From contig NZ_JAFEVZ010000001.1 in the NCBI RefSeq assembly GCF_022802975.1, positions 310,001 to 374,000 of the forward strand: a stretch of DNA of 64,000 nt, in the 5' to 3' direction. Position numbers and translations under genes: made by a program. This stretch comes from Flavobacterium pectinovorum. GTDB taxonomy: Bacteria > Bacteroidota > Bacteroidia > Flavobacteriales > Flavobacteriaceae. Positions 18,512 to 29,934 of this stretch are shown in pieces; positions within the stretch are counted from its first letter, which is position 1; each line of letters begins with the position of its first letter. The notes beneath the pieces were generated by a model. It had not been told where the DNA came from, made no database searches, and was given only the letters and a program-made list of their open reading frames with translations.

Positions 18512-18949
18512 ATGGCTAAAGAAATTAGTAAGGTAGTTAAACTACAAGTTAAGGGAGGTGCTGCGAACCCGTCGCCACCGGTTGGACCTGCTTTAGGAGC
18601 TGCTGGGGTTAATATCATGGAGTTTTGTAAGCAATTTAATGCTAGAACTCAGGATAAACCTGGCAAAATTTGTCCAGTGCAAATCACTGTGTACAAAGAC
18701 AAATCATTTGATTTTGTTGTTAAGACTCCTCCGGCTGCAGTACAGTTAATGGAAGCAGCAAAGCTAAAGTCTGGATCAGGTGAACCAAATCGTAAAAAAG
18801 TAGCTAGTGTTACTTGGGATGTTATCAAAGCAATTGCTGAAGATAAAATGGTAGATTTAAATGCATTCACAATCGAATCTGCAATGAGTATGATCGCTGG
18901 AACTGCTAGATCTATGGGTATAACTGTATCAGGAGATGCTCCTTTTTAA
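18512..18949 (+). CDS. rplK: Large ribosomal subunit protein uL11
   Basis: 145 residues, full length. The N-terminal domain has the Pro-rich [20 protein letters not shown] loop and the C-terminal domain binds the GTPase-associated rRNA. It forms the base of the L7/L12 stalk. It is followed after 13 bases by rplA, the classical L11-L1 operon order. Confidence 0.98.
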   Translation: MAKEISKVVKLQVKGGAANPSPPVGPALGAAGVNIMEFCKQFNARTQDKPGKICPVQITVYKDKSFDFVVKTPPAAVQLMEAAKLKSGSGEPNRKKVASVTWDVIKAIAEDKMVDLNAFTIESAMSMIAGTARSMGITVSGDAPF

Positions 18950-18962
18950 TTAAGAAAAAGAA

Positions 18963-19652
18963 ATGGCAAAATTAACAAAAAAGCAAAAAGAGGCTGCTTC
19001 AAAAATTGAAAAGAACAAATTATACTCTCTTAAAGATGCTGCGGCATTATTGAAAGTTGTTGCTTCTGCAAAATTTGATGAGTCTGTTGATATCGCAGTA
19101 CGTTTGGGTGTAGATCCAAGAAAAGCGAATCAAATGGTTAGAGGTGTAGTTACATTACCTCATGGAACAGGTAAAGATGTTAAAGTATTAGCATTGGTTA
19201 CTCCGGACAAAGAAGCGGAAGCTAAAGAAGCTGGAGCTGATTATGTAGGTCTTGACGATTACTTACAAAAAATTAAAGATGGTTGGACAGATGTTGATGT
19301 TATCATCACTATGCCGGCTGTTATGGGTAAATTAGGTCCATTAGGTCGTATTTTAGGACCTAGAGGTTTAATGCCAAACCCTAAAACAGGTACAGTAACT
19401 ATGGATGTTGCTAAAGCTGTTGCAGAGGTAAAAGCTGGTAAAATTGACTTTAAAGTTGATAAAACTGGTATCGTTCACGCAGGAATTGGTAAAGTTTCTT
19501 TTGGAGCTGAGCAAATTGTTGACAACGCACACGAAATTATTCAAACATTAATAAAACTTAAACCAACTGCTGCTAAAGGTACATACATTAAAGGTATTCA
19601 CCTTACAAGCACTATGAGTCCTGCTATTGCATTAGACCCAAAAGCAGTATAA
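18963..19652 (+). CDS. rplA: Large ribosomal subunit protein uL1
   Basis: 229 residues, full length. The signature [20 protein letters not shown] is present. It binds 23S rRNA at the L1 stalk near the E site and in many bacteria represses its own operon by binding the mRNA leader. It has no SD, only an A-rich stretch before the ATG. Confidence 0.98.
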   Translation: MAKLTKKQKEAASKIEKNKLYSLKDAAALLKVVASAKFDESVDIAVRLGVDPRKANQMVRGVVTLPHGTGKDVKVLALVTPDKEAEAKEAGADYVGLDDYLQKIKDGWTDVDVIITMPAVMGKLGPLGRILGPRGLMPNPKTGTVTMDVAKAVAEVKAGKIDFKVDKTGIVHAGIGKVSFGAEQIVDNAHEIIQTLIKLKPTAAKGTYIKGIHLTSTMSPAIALDPKAV

Positions 19653-19674
19653 TTGGTAGTTAAAAATTTTTAGT

Positions 19675-20178
19675 ATGACTAGAGAAGAAAAATCAATCGC
19701 GATTGAAAATTTAACTGCGCAGTTAGCTGGTACAAATATCATTTATATATCTGATATTTCTGGTTTAAACGCAGAGACAACTTCAAACTTACGTAGAGCT
19801 TGTTTTAAAGCAGGTATCAAATTAGAAGTTGTAAAGAACACTTTGCTTGCAAAAGCAATGGAGGCTTCTGCTAATGATTATGGTGATTTACCTACAGTTT
19901 TAGCTGGTAATAGTGCTATTTTCATTTCTGATGTAGCTAATGCTCCTGGAAAAATTATCAAAGATTTCCGTAAGAAATCTGATAAACCAGTTTTAAAAGG
20001 TGCTTTCATTAATAATGAAATCTACATTGGAGATAATCAATTAGATGCATTAGCAACTATTAAATCTAAAGAAGAGTTACTTGGAGAACTTATTGGATTA
20101 TTACAATCTCCAGCTCAAAGAATTATTTCTGCTTTACAAAACAAATTCGCAGGAAGCGAAGAAGAAACTGAAGCATAA
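19675..20178 (+). CDS. rplJ: Large ribosomal subunit protein uL10
   Basis: 167 residues. It has the N-terminal rRNA-binding domain and a C-terminal helix that carries L7/L12 dimers, ending in an acidic tail. It lies 22 bases after rplA, without room for a large L10 leader upstream. Confidence 0.97.
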   Translation: MTREEKSIAIENLTAQLAGTNIIYISDISGLNAETTSNLRRACFKAGIKLEVVKNTLLAKAMEASANDYGDLPTVLAGNSAIFISDVANAPGKIIKDFRKKSDKPVLKGAFINNEIYIGDNQLDALATIKSKEELLGELIGLLQSPAQRIISALQNKFAGSEEETEA

Positions 20179-20187
20179 TAATTCGAA

Positions 20188-20208
20188 ACAAGGAATTTAT
20201 TTCCTTGT
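20188..20208 (+). promoter_or_regulatory. Small hairpin between rplJ and rplL
   Basis: ACAAGGAA/TTCCTTGT with a five-base loop and no T-run. It could be an RNA processing site or a stability element that separates L10 from the more abundant L7/L12. Confidence 0.45.
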
Positions 20209-20270
20209 TGCTTAATTAGCGCACAATAAATAAATTATATTTTTACAAATCATTTTAAACGATAGAAAAA

Positions 20271-20642
20271 ATGGCAGATTTGAAACAATTCGCAGAACAA
20301 TTAGTTAACTTAACAGTTAAAGAAGTTAACGAATTAGCAACAATATTAAAAGACGAGTATGGTATCGAGCCTGCTGCTGCAGCTGTAGTAGTTGCTGCAG
20401 GTGGTGGAGAAGGTGCTGCTGAAGAAGCACAAACTGAATTTACAGTTGTATTGAAAGAAGCTGGTGCTTCTAAATTAGCAGTTGTAAAATTAGTAAAAGA
20501 ACTTACAGGTTTAGGTTTGAAAGAAGCTAAAGATGTAGTTGACGGAGCTCCAAGCAACGTTAAAGAAGGTGTTTCTAAAGAAGAGGCTGAAGGTCTTAAA
20601 AAATCATTAGAAGAAGCTGGAGCTGTTGTTGAATTAAAATAA
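20271..20642 (+). CDS. rplL: Large ribosomal subunit protein bL12
   Basis: 123 residues. An N-terminal dimerisation domain, an Ala/Gly-rich hinge ([14 protein letters not shown]) and the C-terminal factor-binding domain (KTLEEAG-type ending) are all present. It recruits translation GTPases to the stalk. The 92-base gap to rplJ, larger than the others in the operon, may allow extra expression. Confidence 0.97.
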   Translation: MADLKQFAEQLVNLTVKEVNELATILKDEYGIEPAAAAVVVAAGGGEGAAEEAQTEFTVVLKEAGASKLAVVKLVKELTGLGLKEAKDVVDGAPSNVKEGVSKEEAEGLKKSLEEAGAVVELK

Positions 20643-20664
20643 TTCAACTCGGTTTTAAGAACTA

Positions 20665-20707
20665 GGTTTAGGTCCTGAGTTAACACTCAAAGGCCTAAAC
20701 CATTTTT
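20665..20707 (+). terminator. Attenuator-like hairpin between rplL and rpoB
   Basis: Outer stem GGTTTAGG/CCTAAACC with inner stem TGAGT/ACTCA, followed by ATTTTT. E. coli also has a partial terminator at this junction that lowers rpoBC relative to ribosomal proteins; the same job is likely here. The remainder of the 265-base gap has no ORF. Confidence 0.7.
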
Positions 20708-20907
20708 CGTATAATAAAATACATTAAATTTTATTATCAAATAGTTTAATATACGAAAGAGTTTTTGATCAATACGAAGAAAGAAAATTGAGCTGAATTG
20801 ATGAGTTCGTTTTTAAAGATGTATTGATTTTAAAAAGAAAGTATAAACTACGCAGTGTGTTTTTACACAAAAAAATTACTTTTTTTTAATCAAAATTTTG
20901 TCCATTG

Positions 20908-23900
20908 ATGATAACAAATCAGACTGAAAGATTGAATTTTGCCTCTACAAAAAACATACCCCAATATCCAGATTTTCTGGATGTTCAGGTTAAATCGTTT
21001 AAAGATTTCTTCCAATTGGAAACAAAATCTGACGAAAGAGGCGACGAAGGATTGTACAATACCTTCATGGAAAATTTCCCAATTACAGATACGAGAAACA
21101 ACTTCGTATTGGAATTCCTTGATTATTTTGTAGATCCGCCACGTTATACCATTCAAGAATGTATAGAGAGAGGTCTTACTTATAGTGTGCCTTTAAAAGC
21201 CAGATTAAAACTATATTGTACAGATCCGGAACACGAAGATTTTGAAACAATTGTGCAAGATGTTTATCTTGGAACAATACCTTATATGACTCCAAGTGGT
21301 ACTTTTGTAATCAATGGTGCCGAGCGTGTTGTAGTATCTCAATTACACCGTTCTCCAGGGGTTTTCTTTGGACAGTCATTCCATGCAAATGGAACTAAAC
21401 TTTATTCTGCCAGAGTAATTCCTTTTAAAGGTTCCTGGATAGAATTCTCTACAGATATCAACAGCGTAATGTATGCTTATATCGATAGAAAGAAAAAATT
21501 ACCTGTAACAACTTTGTTCCGTGCTATCGGGTTCGAAAGAGATAAGGATATCCTTGAAATTTTCGACTTAGCTGAAGAAATTAAAGTTTCTAAAACGGGT
21601 ATTAAGAAATATATTGGAAGAAGACTTGCTGCGCGTGTATTGAACACATGGCACGAGGATTTCGTAGATGAGGATACTGGAGAAGTAGTTTCTATCGAAC
21701 GTAACGAAATCATCCTTGATCGTGATACTATTATCGACAAAGATAATGTTGAAGAAATCATTGATTCTAACGTTAAATCTATTTTGTTACATAAAGAGGA
21801 TAACAATCAGGCAGATTATGCTATTATTCACAACACGTTACAAAAAGATCCAACAAACTCTGAAAAAGAAGCTGTAGAGCACATTTACCGTCAGTTGCGT
21901 AATGCTGAACCGCCTGATGAGGAAACTGCTCGTGGTATTATAGATAAATTATTCTTCTCCGATCAACGTTATAACTTAGGTGAAGTTGGTCGTTACAGAA
22001 TGAACAAAAAATTGAATTTAGATATCCCTATGGATAAGCAAGTGCTTACCAAAGAAGATATCATTACAATTGTAAAGTATTTGATAGAATTGATCAACTC
22101 TAAAGCAGAGATTGATGATATTGATCACTTATCAAACCGTCGTGTTAGAACAGTTGGTGAACAATTGTCTCAACAATTTGGTGTTGGTTTAGCACGTATG
22201 GCCAGAACTATTCGTGAGAGAATGAACGTTAGAGATAACGAGGTGTTTACACCAATTGATTTGATTAATGCTAAAACATTATCATCAGTTATCAACTCTT
22301 TCTTTGGTACTAACCAGTTATCTCAATTTATGGATCAAACGAATCCATTAGCTGAGATTACGCACAAAAGAAGACTTTCTGCACTTGGACCAGGTGGACT
22401 TTCGAGAGAGAGAGCTGGTTTCGAGGTTCGTGACGTTCACTATACGCACTATGGTCGTTTATGTCCGATTGAAACTCCTGAGGGACCAAATATTGGTTTG
22501 ATTTCATCTCTTGGTGTTTATGCAAAAGTTAATGGAATGGGATTCATTGAAACTCCATACCGTAAAGTAACAAATGGTGTAGTTGATTTAGAAAGTACTC
22601 CGGTTTACTTAAGTGCTGAAGAAGAAGAAGGTAAAATGATTGCTCAGGCAAACATTGAAATGGATGAAACTGGTAAAATTACTGCAAGCAATGTTATTGC
22701 TCGTGAGGAAGGTGACTTCCCGGTTGTTGAACCATCTGTAGTTCATTATACAGACGTTGCTCCTAATCAGATCGCTTCGATTTCTGCTTCATTGATTCCT
22801 TTCCTGGAACATGATGATGCGAACCGTGCGTTGATGGGATCAAACATGATGCGTCAGGCAGTTCCTTTGATCCGTCCTGAAGCACCAATTGTTGGTACAG
22901 GTTTAGAGCGTCAGGTAGCTTCAGATTCAAGAGTATTAATCAATGCTGAAGGGCATGGTACTGTTGAATATGTTGATGCAAATATCATTACTATTAAATA
23001 CGATCGTACAGAAGACGAGAGAATGGTTAGTTTTGATGCTGATGAGAAAACATACAACCTTATTAAATTTAGAAAAACCAATCAAGGTACAAGTATTAAC
23101 TTGAAACCAATCGTAAGAAAAGGTGACAGAGTTATTCCTGGTCAAGTATTGTCTGAAGGATATGCTACTCAAAATGGAGAATTAGCTTTAGGTAGAAACT
23201 TAAAAGTAGCGTTCATGCCATGGAAAGGGTACAACTTCGAGGATGCGATTGTAATTTCTGAAAAAGTAGTTCGTGATGATATTTTTACTTCTATCCACGT
23301 TGATGATTATTCATTAGAGGTTAGAGATACTAAGTTAGGAAATGAAGAGTTAACAAACGATATTCCTAACGTTTCTGAAGAAGCTACTAAAGATTTAGAT
23401 GAAAACGGTATGATTAGAATTGGAGCAGAGGTTAAACCTGGCGACATTTTGATCGGAAAAATTACACCAAAAGGAGAATCAGATCCTACTCCAGAGGAGA
23501 AATTGCTTCGTGCAATCTTCGGAGATAAAGCAGGTGATGTGAAAGATGCTTCATTAAAAGCTTCTCCATCTTTACATGGTGTAGTTCTTGACAAAAAATT
23601 ATTTGCAAGAGCGGTAAAAGATAAACGTAAACGTACTCAGGATAAAGATGCTTTAGGCGCTTTAGAAATGGAATTCGAAACTAAATTTGTTGAATTAAAA
23701 GACAGATTGGTTGAAAAATTATTCCTGATCGTGAACGGAAAAACATCTCAGGGTGTAATGAATGATTTGGGTGAAGAAGTTTTACCAAAAGGTAAAAAAT
23801 ATACTCAAAAAATGCTTTACGCAGTAGAAGATTTTGCTCACTTAAGCAAAGGTCAATGGGTTGCTGATGATGCTACAAATAAAATGGTTAATGATTTAAT

Positions 23901-24720
23901 TCATAACTATAAAATTAAGCTGAATGACTTACAAGGAGCTTTAAGAAGAGAAAAATTCACTATTACAGTTGGTGATGAATTACCATCCGGAATCTTGAAA
24001 TTGGCTAAAATCTATATCGCTAAAAAACGTAAGTTAAAAGTTGGTGATAAAATGGCGGGACGTCACGGTAACAAAGGTATTGTTGCAAGAATCGTTCGTC
24101 ATGAAGATATGCCTTTCTTAGAGGATGGAACACCTGTAGATATCGTATTGAATCCACTTGGGGTACCTTCACGTATGAACATTGGTCAGATTTATGAAAC
24201 TGTTCTTGGATGGGCTGGTATGAACTTGGGTAGAAAATTTGCTACTCCAATTTTCGACGGTGCTTCTCTTGATCAGATCAATGCTTTAACTGATGAAGCT
24301 AACGTACCACGTTTCGGACATACTTATCTTTATGATGGTGGAACTGGAGAGCGTTTTGCACAAAAAGCAACTGTGGGTGTAATTTACATGCTTAAATTAG
24401 GACACATGGTTGATGATAAGATGCACGCACGTTCTATCGGACCATACTCATTGATTACGCAACAACCACTTGGAGGTAAGGCTCAATTTGGAGGTCAGCG
24501 TTTTGGAGAGATGGAGGTTTGGGCACTTGAGGCTTATGGAGCTTCTAGTACATTACGTGAAATCTTAACTGTTAAGTCTGATGACGTTATTGGTAGAGCT
24601 AAAACTTACGAAGCTATCGTTAAGGGTGAAACTATGCCAGAACCAGGTTTACCGGAATCATTCAATGTATTAATGCACGAATTGAAAGGTCTGGGATTAG
24701 ATCTTCGTTTGGAAGAATAA
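20908..24720 (+). CDS. rpoB: RNA polymerase beta subunit
   Basis: 1270 residues from the ATG at 20908; a TTG directly before is in frame but unlikely. It is full length, with the rifampicin pocket reading [20 protein letters not shown] then LSALGPGGL. The residues equivalent to E. coli D516, H526 and S531 are wild type, so no rifampicin-resistance change is visible there. The catalytic-core stretch [12 protein letters not shown] is present. It is followed by an unusually long gap to rpoC. Confidence 0.98.
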   Translation: MITNQTERLNFASTKNIPQYPDFLDVQVKSFKDFFQLETKSDERGDEGLYNTFMENFPITDTRNNFVLEFLDYFVDPPRYTIQECIERGLTYSVPLKARLKLYCTDPEHEDFETIVQDVYLGTIPYMTPSGTFVINGAERVVVSQLHRSPGVFFGQSFHANGTKLYSARVIPFKGSWIEFSTDINSVMYAYIDRKKKLPVTTLFRAIGFERDKDILEIFDLAEEIKVSKTGIKKYIGRRLAARVLNTWHEDFVDEDTGEVVSIERNEIILDRDTIIDKDNVEEIIDSNVKSILLHKEDNNQADYAIIHNTLQKDPTNSEKEAVEHIYRQLRNAEPPDEETARGIIDKLFFSDQRYNLGEVGRYRMNKKLNLDIPMDKQVLTKEDIITIVKYLIELINSKAEIDDIDHLSNRRVRTVGEQLSQQFGVGLARMARTIRERMNVRDNEVFTPIDLINAKTLSSVINSFFGTNQLSQFMDQTNPLAEITHKRRLSALGPGGLSRERAGFEVRDVHYTHYGRLCPIETPEGPNIGLISSLGVYAKVNGMGFIETPYRKVTNGVVDLESTPVYLSAEEEEGKMIAQANIEMDETGKITASNVIAREEGDFPVVEPSVVHYTDVAPNQIASISASLIPFLEHDDANRALMGSNMMRQAVPLIRPEAPIVGTGLERQVASDSRVLINAEGHGTVEYVDANIITIKYDRTEDERMVSFDADEKTYNLIKFRKTNQGTSINLKPIVRKGDRVIPGQVLSEGYATQNGELALGRNLKVAFMPWKGYNFEDAIVISEKVVRDDIFTSIHVDDYSLEVRDTKLGNEELTNDIPNVSEEATKDLDENGMIRIGAEVKPGDILIGKITPKGESDPTPEEKLLRAIFGDKAGDVKDASLKASPSLHGVVLDKKLFARAVKDKRKRTQDKDALGALEMEFETKFVELKDRLVEKLFLIVNGKTSQGVMNDLGEEVLPKGKKYTQKMLYAVEDFAHLSKGQWVADDATNKMVNDLIHNYKIKLNDLQGALRREKFTITVGDELPSGILKLAKIYIAKKRKLKVGDKMAGRHGNKGIVARIVRHEDMPFLEDGTPVDIVLNPLGVPSRMNIGQIYETVLGWAGMNLGRKFATPIFDGASLDQINALTDEANVPRFGHTYLYDGGTGERFAQKATVGVIYMLKLGHMVDDKMHARSIGPYSLITQQPLGGKAQFGGQRFGEMEVWALEAYGASSTLREILTVKSDDVIGRAKTYEAIVKGETMPEPGLPESFNVLMHELKGLGLDLRLEE

Positions 24721-25021
24721 ATAAAAGTTTTGTAATCAGTCTCATTTTTTAATGGGACTGATTACTCATTTATATCAGTTTTTTAAAGATTTATACCCGT
24801 AAACCGTTCCGATTTTTTATAACAATGCAAGGCATTTTATAACTAGCACTTCAAATTTAATTTTGAGGTTTAGAGAAGTAACCCGAGGTAGTGTTTTTAG
24901 TCTAAAGTCAAATGTCTTAAAGTTTTAAAGTCCAGAAATGGCTTTTGATTTTCGACTTTATAACTTTCGACTTAAATGAGAATCAATTTTTTAATTGCAA
25001 AATAAATCAATAGTAAAAACT
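24721..25021. other. Long rpoB-rpoC gap with hairpin and AAAGTC repeats
   Basis: 301 bases with no ORF. A strong hairpin TAATCAGTCTCATT/AATGGGACTGATTA (24733-24764) follows rpoB without a T-run. From about 24895 there are degenerate copies of TAAAGTC/GACTTTA and TTTCGACTT, partly inverted, resembling the dispersed intergenic repeats elsewhere in the window. Confidence 0.6.
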
Positions 25022-28000
25022 ATGATGAATAATAGAAACAATAATAAGGATAAAAATCCAGTTAAAAGATTTAACAAAATTTCTATTGGATTGGCTTCGC
25101 CAGAATCTATCCTGAAAGAATCAAGAGGAGAGGTTTTAAAGCCAGAAACTATTAACTACAGAACGCACAAACCAGAGCGTGACGGACTTTTCTGTGAAAG
25201 AATCTTCGGACCGGTAAAAGATTTCGAATGTGCTTGTGGTAAGTATAAAAGAATTCGTTACAAAGGTATCATTTGCGACCGTTGTGGTGTTGAAGTTACT
25301 GAGAAAAAAGTACGTAGAGACAGAGTAGGACACATCAACCTTGTTGTGCCAATTGCTCACATCTGGTATTTCCGTTCTCTTCCAAACAAAATTGGTTATA
25401 TCCTTGGTCTTCCATCTAAGAAATTAGATATGATTATTTACTACGAAAGATACGTAGTAATCCAGGCAGGTATTGCTAAAAATGCAGATGGTGAATCATT
25501 GCAAAGATTGGATTTCTTAACTGAAGAGGAATATTTGAATATTTTAGATACTCTTCCACAAGAAAATCAATATTTAGATGATATGGATCCTAATAAATTT
25601 GTTGCCAAAATGGGAGCAGAATGTATTATGGATTTATTAGCACGTATTGACTTAGATGAGTTGTCTTACCAATTGAGACACAGTGCTAATAACGAAACAT
25701 CTAAACAACGTAAAACTGAAGCTTTAAAAAGATTACAAGTTGTGGAGTCTTTCCGTGAGTCTAACTTAAACCGCGAAAATCGTCCTGAGTGGATGATTAT
25801 GAAAGTGGTTCCTGTTATTCCACCAGAATTACGTCCGCTTGTACCGCTAGATGGAGGTCGTTTTGCAACTTCAGATTTGAACGATTTATACCGTCGTGTA
25901 ATCATCCGTAACAACCGTTTGAAAAGATTAATGGAGATTAAAGCTCCGGAAGTTATCTTAAGAAACGAAAAACGTATGTTACAAGAGTCGGTAGATTCAT
26001 TATTTGATAACACTCGTAAAGCTTCTGCTGTTAAAACAGAATCTAACAGACCATTAAAATCATTATCTGATTCCTTAAAAGGTAAGCAAGGACGTTTCCG
26101 TCAAAACTTACTTGGAAAACGTGTGGATTATTCTGCTCGTTCGGTAATTGTTGTTGGTCCTGAATTAAAATTATTCGAATGCGGATTGCCAAAAGATATG
26201 GCATCTGAGTTATACAAACCTTTCGTTATCCGTAAATTGATTGAAAGAGGTATTGTTAAAACAGTAAAATCTGCTAAGAAAATCATAGACAAAAAAGAGC
26301 CTGTAGTTTGGGATATCCTTGAAAATGTAATTAAAGGACACCCGGTATTACTTAACCGTGCTCCTACGTTACACAGACTTGGTATTCAAGCTTTCCAGCC
26401 AAAATTAATTGAAGGAAAAGCGATCCAGTTACACCCATTAGTATGTACGGCTTTCAACGCCGATTTCGATGGTGACCAGATGGCGGTTCACTTACCATTA
26501 GGACCAGAGGCTATTTTAGAGGCACAATTATTAATGTTGGCTTCTCACAATATCCTGAACCCTGCAAATGGTGCTCCAATTACTGTACCTTCTCAGGATA
26601 TGGTCTTGGGTCTATATTATATGACCAAAGAACGCATCTCAACACCAGAACACATAATTTTAGGTCAGGATTTGACTTTCTATTCTGCTGAAGAAGTAAA
26701 CATTGCATTAAATGAAGGAAGATTAGAATTGAATGCTCGTGTTAAAATTAGAGCAAAAGATTTTAATGATGCTGGAGAATTAGTGTATCAAATTATTCAA
26801 ACAACTGCGGGGCGTGTATTATTTAACGAAGTAGTACCTGAAGCAGCTGGGTATATCAATGACGTATTGACTAAGAAAAACCTTAGAGATATTATTGGAC
26901 ACATTTTAAGTGTGACTGATGTACCTACTACTGCAGCTTTCTTGGATAATATGAAAGATATGGGGTATAAATTCGCATTTAGAGGAGGTTTGTCATTCTC
27001 TTTAGGTGATATTAGAATTCCAGAACAAAAAACAAAATTAATTGCAGATGCCAGAGAGCAAGTTGAAGGTATTTCTGTAAATTATAACATGGGTCTTATT
27101 ACCAATAACGAACGTTATAACCAAGTTATTGACGTATGGACTTCAGCAAATGCTCAGTTAACAGAATTAGCAATGAAAAATATTAGAGAAGACCAACAAG
27201 GTTTCAACTCTGTATATATGATGCTTGACTCTGGGGCGAGGGGTTCTAAGGAGCAGATTCGTCAGTTAACTGGTATGCGTGGTTTGATGGCTAAGCCTAA
27301 AAAATCTACTGCCGGTGGTGGTGAGATTATTGAAAACCCGATTCTTTCTAACTTTAAGGAAGGTCTTTCGATCCTTGAGTACTTTATTTCTACTCACGGT
27401 GCTCGTAAAGGTCTTGCGGATACGGCTCTTAAAACGGCCGATGCTGGTTACTTAACAAGAAGGCTTCATGACGTTTCTCAGGATGTTATTGTTAATATCG
27501 AGGATTGTGGTACTCTTAGAGGTGTTGAAGTTGCTGCATTGAAGAAAAACGAAGAAATCGTTGAATCATTAGGAGAAAGAATTTTGGGACGTGTTGCATT
27601 GCAAGATGTAATTAATCCACTTACTAATGAAGTATTAGTTCAGTCTGGTCAACAAATTACTGAAGCAATTATGAGAACTATCGAAGCTTCTCCAATTGAA
27701 AAAGTAGAAGTTAGATCTCCATTAACTTGTGAGGCAACAAAAGGTATTTGTGCTAAATGTTACGGTAGAAATTTAGCTACTGGTAAGATGACACAAAGAG
27801 GTGAAGCTGTCGGAGTTATTGCAGCCCAGTCTATTGGAGAACCAGGTACACAGTTAACACTTCGTACGTTCCACGTTGGAGGGGTTGCCGGAGGTATCTC
27901 AGAAGAGTCTAGTATTGTTACAAGATTCAACGGTAGACTTGAAATCGAAGATTTAAAAACAGTAAAAGGAGAAGACAGCGAAGGAAATTCTGTTGATATC

Positions 28001-29332
28001 GTGGTTTCACGTTCAACTGAATTGAAATTGGTTGACGAGAAAACCGGAATTGTTTTAAATACACATAATATTCCTTACGGATCCAGTATTTTTGTAAATG
28101 ACGGAGACGTTGTTACTAAAGGTACTGTAATCTGTAAATGGGATCCATATAATGGTGTAATTGTTTCTGAGTTTACTGGTAAGATTGCTTACGAAGATTT
28201 AGAACAAGGACAAACATTCATGGTTGAAATTGATGAGCAGACTGGTTTCCAGGAAAAAGTAATTTCTGAAGCAAGAAACAAAAAATTAATTCCAACTTTA
28301 TTGGTTTACGGTAAAGAAGGAGAATTGATTCGTTCTTATAACTTACCAGTAGGTGCACACTTAATGGTTGAAAACGGTGAGAAAATTAAAGCGGGTAAAG
28401 TATTAGTTAAGATTCCACGTCGTTCTTCTAAATCTGGGGATATTACAGGAGGTTTACCAAGAATTACGGAGTTGTTAGAAGCTCGTAATCCTTCTAACCC
28501 GGCTGTAGTTTCTGAAATTGACGGAGTTGTTTCTTTTGGAAAAATCAAAAGAGGTAATCGTGAGATCGTAATCGAATCTAAATTTGGCGATGTTAGAAAA
28601 TATCTGGTAAAATTATCAAGTCAAATCCTGGTTCAGGAAAATGACTTTGTAAGAGCGGGTGTTCCATTGTCTGACGGAGCGATTACTCCGGATGATATCT
28701 TAAGAATTCAGGGTCCAGCTGCTGTACAACAGTATTTGGTAAATGAAATTCAGGAAGTTTACCGTTTGCAAGGGGTGAAAATTAACGATAAGCACTTTGA
28801 GGTAGTTATCCGTCAAATGATGCGTAAAGTTAGAGTTCAGGATCCGGGAGATACTTTATTCTTAGAAGATCAATTGATTCATACTAAAGATTTTATCGTT
28901 CAAAATGATAAATTATATGGTATGAAAGTAGTTGAAGATTCTGGAGATTCTTCAGTATTGAAACCAGGTCAGATTATTACTCCTCGTGATTTACGTGATG
29001 AAAATTCATTATTGAAACGAAATGATAAAAATCTTGTTGTAGCAAGAGATGTAATTACTGCAACTGCAACGCCAGTTTTACAAGGTATTACCAGAGCTTC
29101 GTTACAAACTAAATCATTCATTTCGGCTGCGTCATTCCAGGAAACGACTAAAGTACTTAACGAAGCTGCAGTAGCAGGTAAAGTTGATGATCTTGAAGGA
29201 TTGAAAGAAAATGTAATTGTTGGACACAGAATTCCTGCGGGAACTGGTATGAGAGAATACGATAATACAATCGTAGGTTCTAAAGACGATTACAATGAAA
29301 TGATGGCAAATAAAGAAGAATATATTTATTAA
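25022..29332 (+). CDS. rpoC: RNA polymerase beta' subunit
   Basis: About 1436 residues from the ATG at 25022 (MMNNRN); the TTG at 24995 is in frame but not preferred. It has the N-terminal zinc site [20 protein letters not shown], the catalytic [12 protein letters not shown] with three Mg-binding Asp residues, and a second Cys cluster ([13 protein letters not shown]). It is full length for Bacteroidota. A DUF3467 gene follows after 54 bases, apparently in the same unit. Confidence 0.98.
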   Translation: MMNNRNNNKDKNPVKRFNKISIGLASPESILKESRGEVLKPETINYRTHKPERDGLFCERIFGPVKDFECACGKYKRIRYKGIICDRCGVEVTEKKVRRDRVGHINLVVPIAHIWYFRSLPNKIGYILGLPSKKLDMIIYYERYVVIQAGIAKNADGESLQRLDFLTEEEYLNILDTLPQENQYLDDMDPNKFVAKMGAECIMDLLARIDLDELSYQLRHSANNETSKQRKTEALKRLQVVESFRESNLNRENRPEWMIMKVVPVIPPELRPLVPLDGGRFATSDLNDLYRRVIIRNNRLKRLMEIKAPEVILRNEKRMLQESVDSLFDNTRKASAVKTESNRPLKSLSDSLKGKQGRFRQNLLGKRVDYSARSVIVVGPELKLFECGLPKDMASELYKPFVIRKLIERGIVKTVKSAKKIIDKKEPVVWDILENVIKGHPVLLNRAPTLHRLGIQAFQPKLIEGKAIQLHPLVCTAFNADFDGDQMAVHLPLGPEAILEAQLLMLASHNILNPANGAPITVPSQDMVLGLYYMTKERISTPEHIILGQDLTFYSAEEVNIALNEGRLELNARVKIRAKDFNDAGELVYQIIQTTAGRVLFNEVVPEAAGYINDVLTKKNLRDIIGHILSVTDVPTTAAFLDNMKDMGYKFAFRGGLSFSLGDIRIPEQKTKLIADAREQVEGISVNYNMGLITNNERYNQVIDVWTSANAQLTELAMKNIREDQQGFNSVYMMLDSGARGSKEQIRQLTGMRGLMAKPKKSTAGGGEIIENPILSNFKEGLSILEYFISTHGARKGLADTALKTADAGYLTRRLHDVSQDVIVNIEDCGTLRGVEVAALKKNEEIVESLGERILGRVALQDVINPLTNEVLVQSGQQITEAIMRTIEASPIEKVEVRSPLTCEATKGICAKCYGRNLATGKMTQRGEAVGVIAAQSIGEPGTQLTLRTFHVGGVAGGISEESSIVTRFNGRLEIEDLKTVKGEDSEGNSVDIVVSRSTELKLVDEKTGIVLNTHNIPYGSSIFVNDGDVVTKGTVICKWDPYNGVIVSEFTGKIAYEDLEQGQTFMVEIDEQTGFQEKVISEARNKKLIPTLLVYGKEGELIRSYNLPVGAHLMVENGEKIKAGKVLVKIPRRSSKSGDITGGLPRITELLEARNPSNPAVVSEIDGVVSFGKIKRGNREIVIESKFGDVRKYLVKLSSQILVQENDFVRAGVPLSDGAITPDDILRIQGPAAVQQYLVNEIQEVYRLQGVKINDKHFEVVIRQMMRKVRVQDPGDTLFLEDQLIHTKDFIVQNDKLYGMKVVEDSGDSSVLKPGQIITPRDLRDENSLLKRNDKNLVVARDVITATATPVLQGITRASLQTKSFISAASFQETTKVLNEAAVAGKVDDLEGLKENVIVGHRIPAGTGMREYDNTIVGSKDDYNEMMANKEEYIY

Positions 29333-29342
29333 TTCTTATCAA

Positions 29343-29366
29343 TTCCCTCTTTTTCGAAAGAGGGAA
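29343..29366 (+). promoter_or_regulatory. TTCG-capped hairpin between rpoC and the DUF3467 gene
   Basis: TTCCCTCTTT/AAAGAGGGAA closed by TTCG, a very stable tetraloop. There is no T-run on the plus strand, so it may be a 3' end protector or processing site rather than a full terminator. Confidence 0.55.
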
Positions 29367-29386
29367 ATTGAAAAAACATTAAAATT

Positions 29387-29695
29387 ATGAGTAATCCGAA
29401 ACAACAAGAGCAAATTAATATTGAGTTAGACGAAACTATTGCAGAAGGAATTTATTCTAATCTTGCGATTATTAATCACTCATCATCAGAATTTGTTTTA
29501 GATTTTGTAAATATTATGCCGGGTACTCCAAAAGCTAAGGTGAAATCAAGAATTGTCCTGACGCCACAACATGCTAAAAGATTATTGAGAGCAATTGGAG
29601 AAAATATTCATCGATTTGAGGCAGCCCATGGTGAAATCAAAGAAACTGAACAGGCACCAATTCCGCTTAATTTTGGTCCGGCAGGACAAGCATAA
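29387..29695 (+). CDS. DUF3467 protein
   Basis: 102 residues, one domain, with the conserved stretch FVLDFVNIMPGTPKAKVKSRIVLTPQHAKRL broken here at DFVNIMPGTPKAKVK. No signal or membrane segment. The family is widespread and of unknown function. Its position directly after rpoC, before a terminator, suggests a link to transcription or a fixed conserved neighbourhood, but this is inference. Confidence 0.8.
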   Translation: MSNPKQQEQINIELDETIAEGIYSNLAIINHSSSEFVLDFVNIMPGTPKAKVKSRIVLTPQHAKRLLRAIGENIHRFEAAHGEIKETEQAPIPLNFGPAGQA

Positions 29696-29701
29696 AATTT
29701 T

Positions 29702-29728
29702 AAAAGCTCCAGAAATGGAGCTTTTTTT
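29702..29728 (+). terminator. Terminator of the rpoBC-DUF3467 unit
   Basis: AAAGCTCC/GGAGCTTT with loop AGAAAT and a seven-T tail. Confidence 0.88.
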
Positions 29729-29874
29729 ATAAAGTGAATTAGCAAAAAGTGTATTTAATCTGATTTAATTCGCTTTCAACGAATATATTTTAATAGTCTG
29801 ATGTTTAATTATACTTTTGGCTTAACATAAAATAAAGAAAATTAATTTTCCATATAAAGGTTAATTTAATTCTT

Positions 29875-29910
29875 AAAAAAGCGCCAACTTTTAAAGTTGG
29901 CGCTTTTTAA
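29875..29910. terminator. Terminator, mainly for prfC
   Basis: AAAAGCGCCAAC/GTTGGCGCTTTT with loop TTTTAAA, with an A-run on one side and a T-run on the other. It lies 25 bases past the prfC stop and can also catch plus-strand read-through. Confidence 0.85.
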
Positions 29911-29934
29911 TTTTTATATAAGTGTGATATGTTT

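Noticed and set aside
20255..20686. 143-codon ORF antisense to rplL
   Set aside because: Shadow of the highly biased rplL coding frame; Ser/Ala-rich low-complexity product, no start context.
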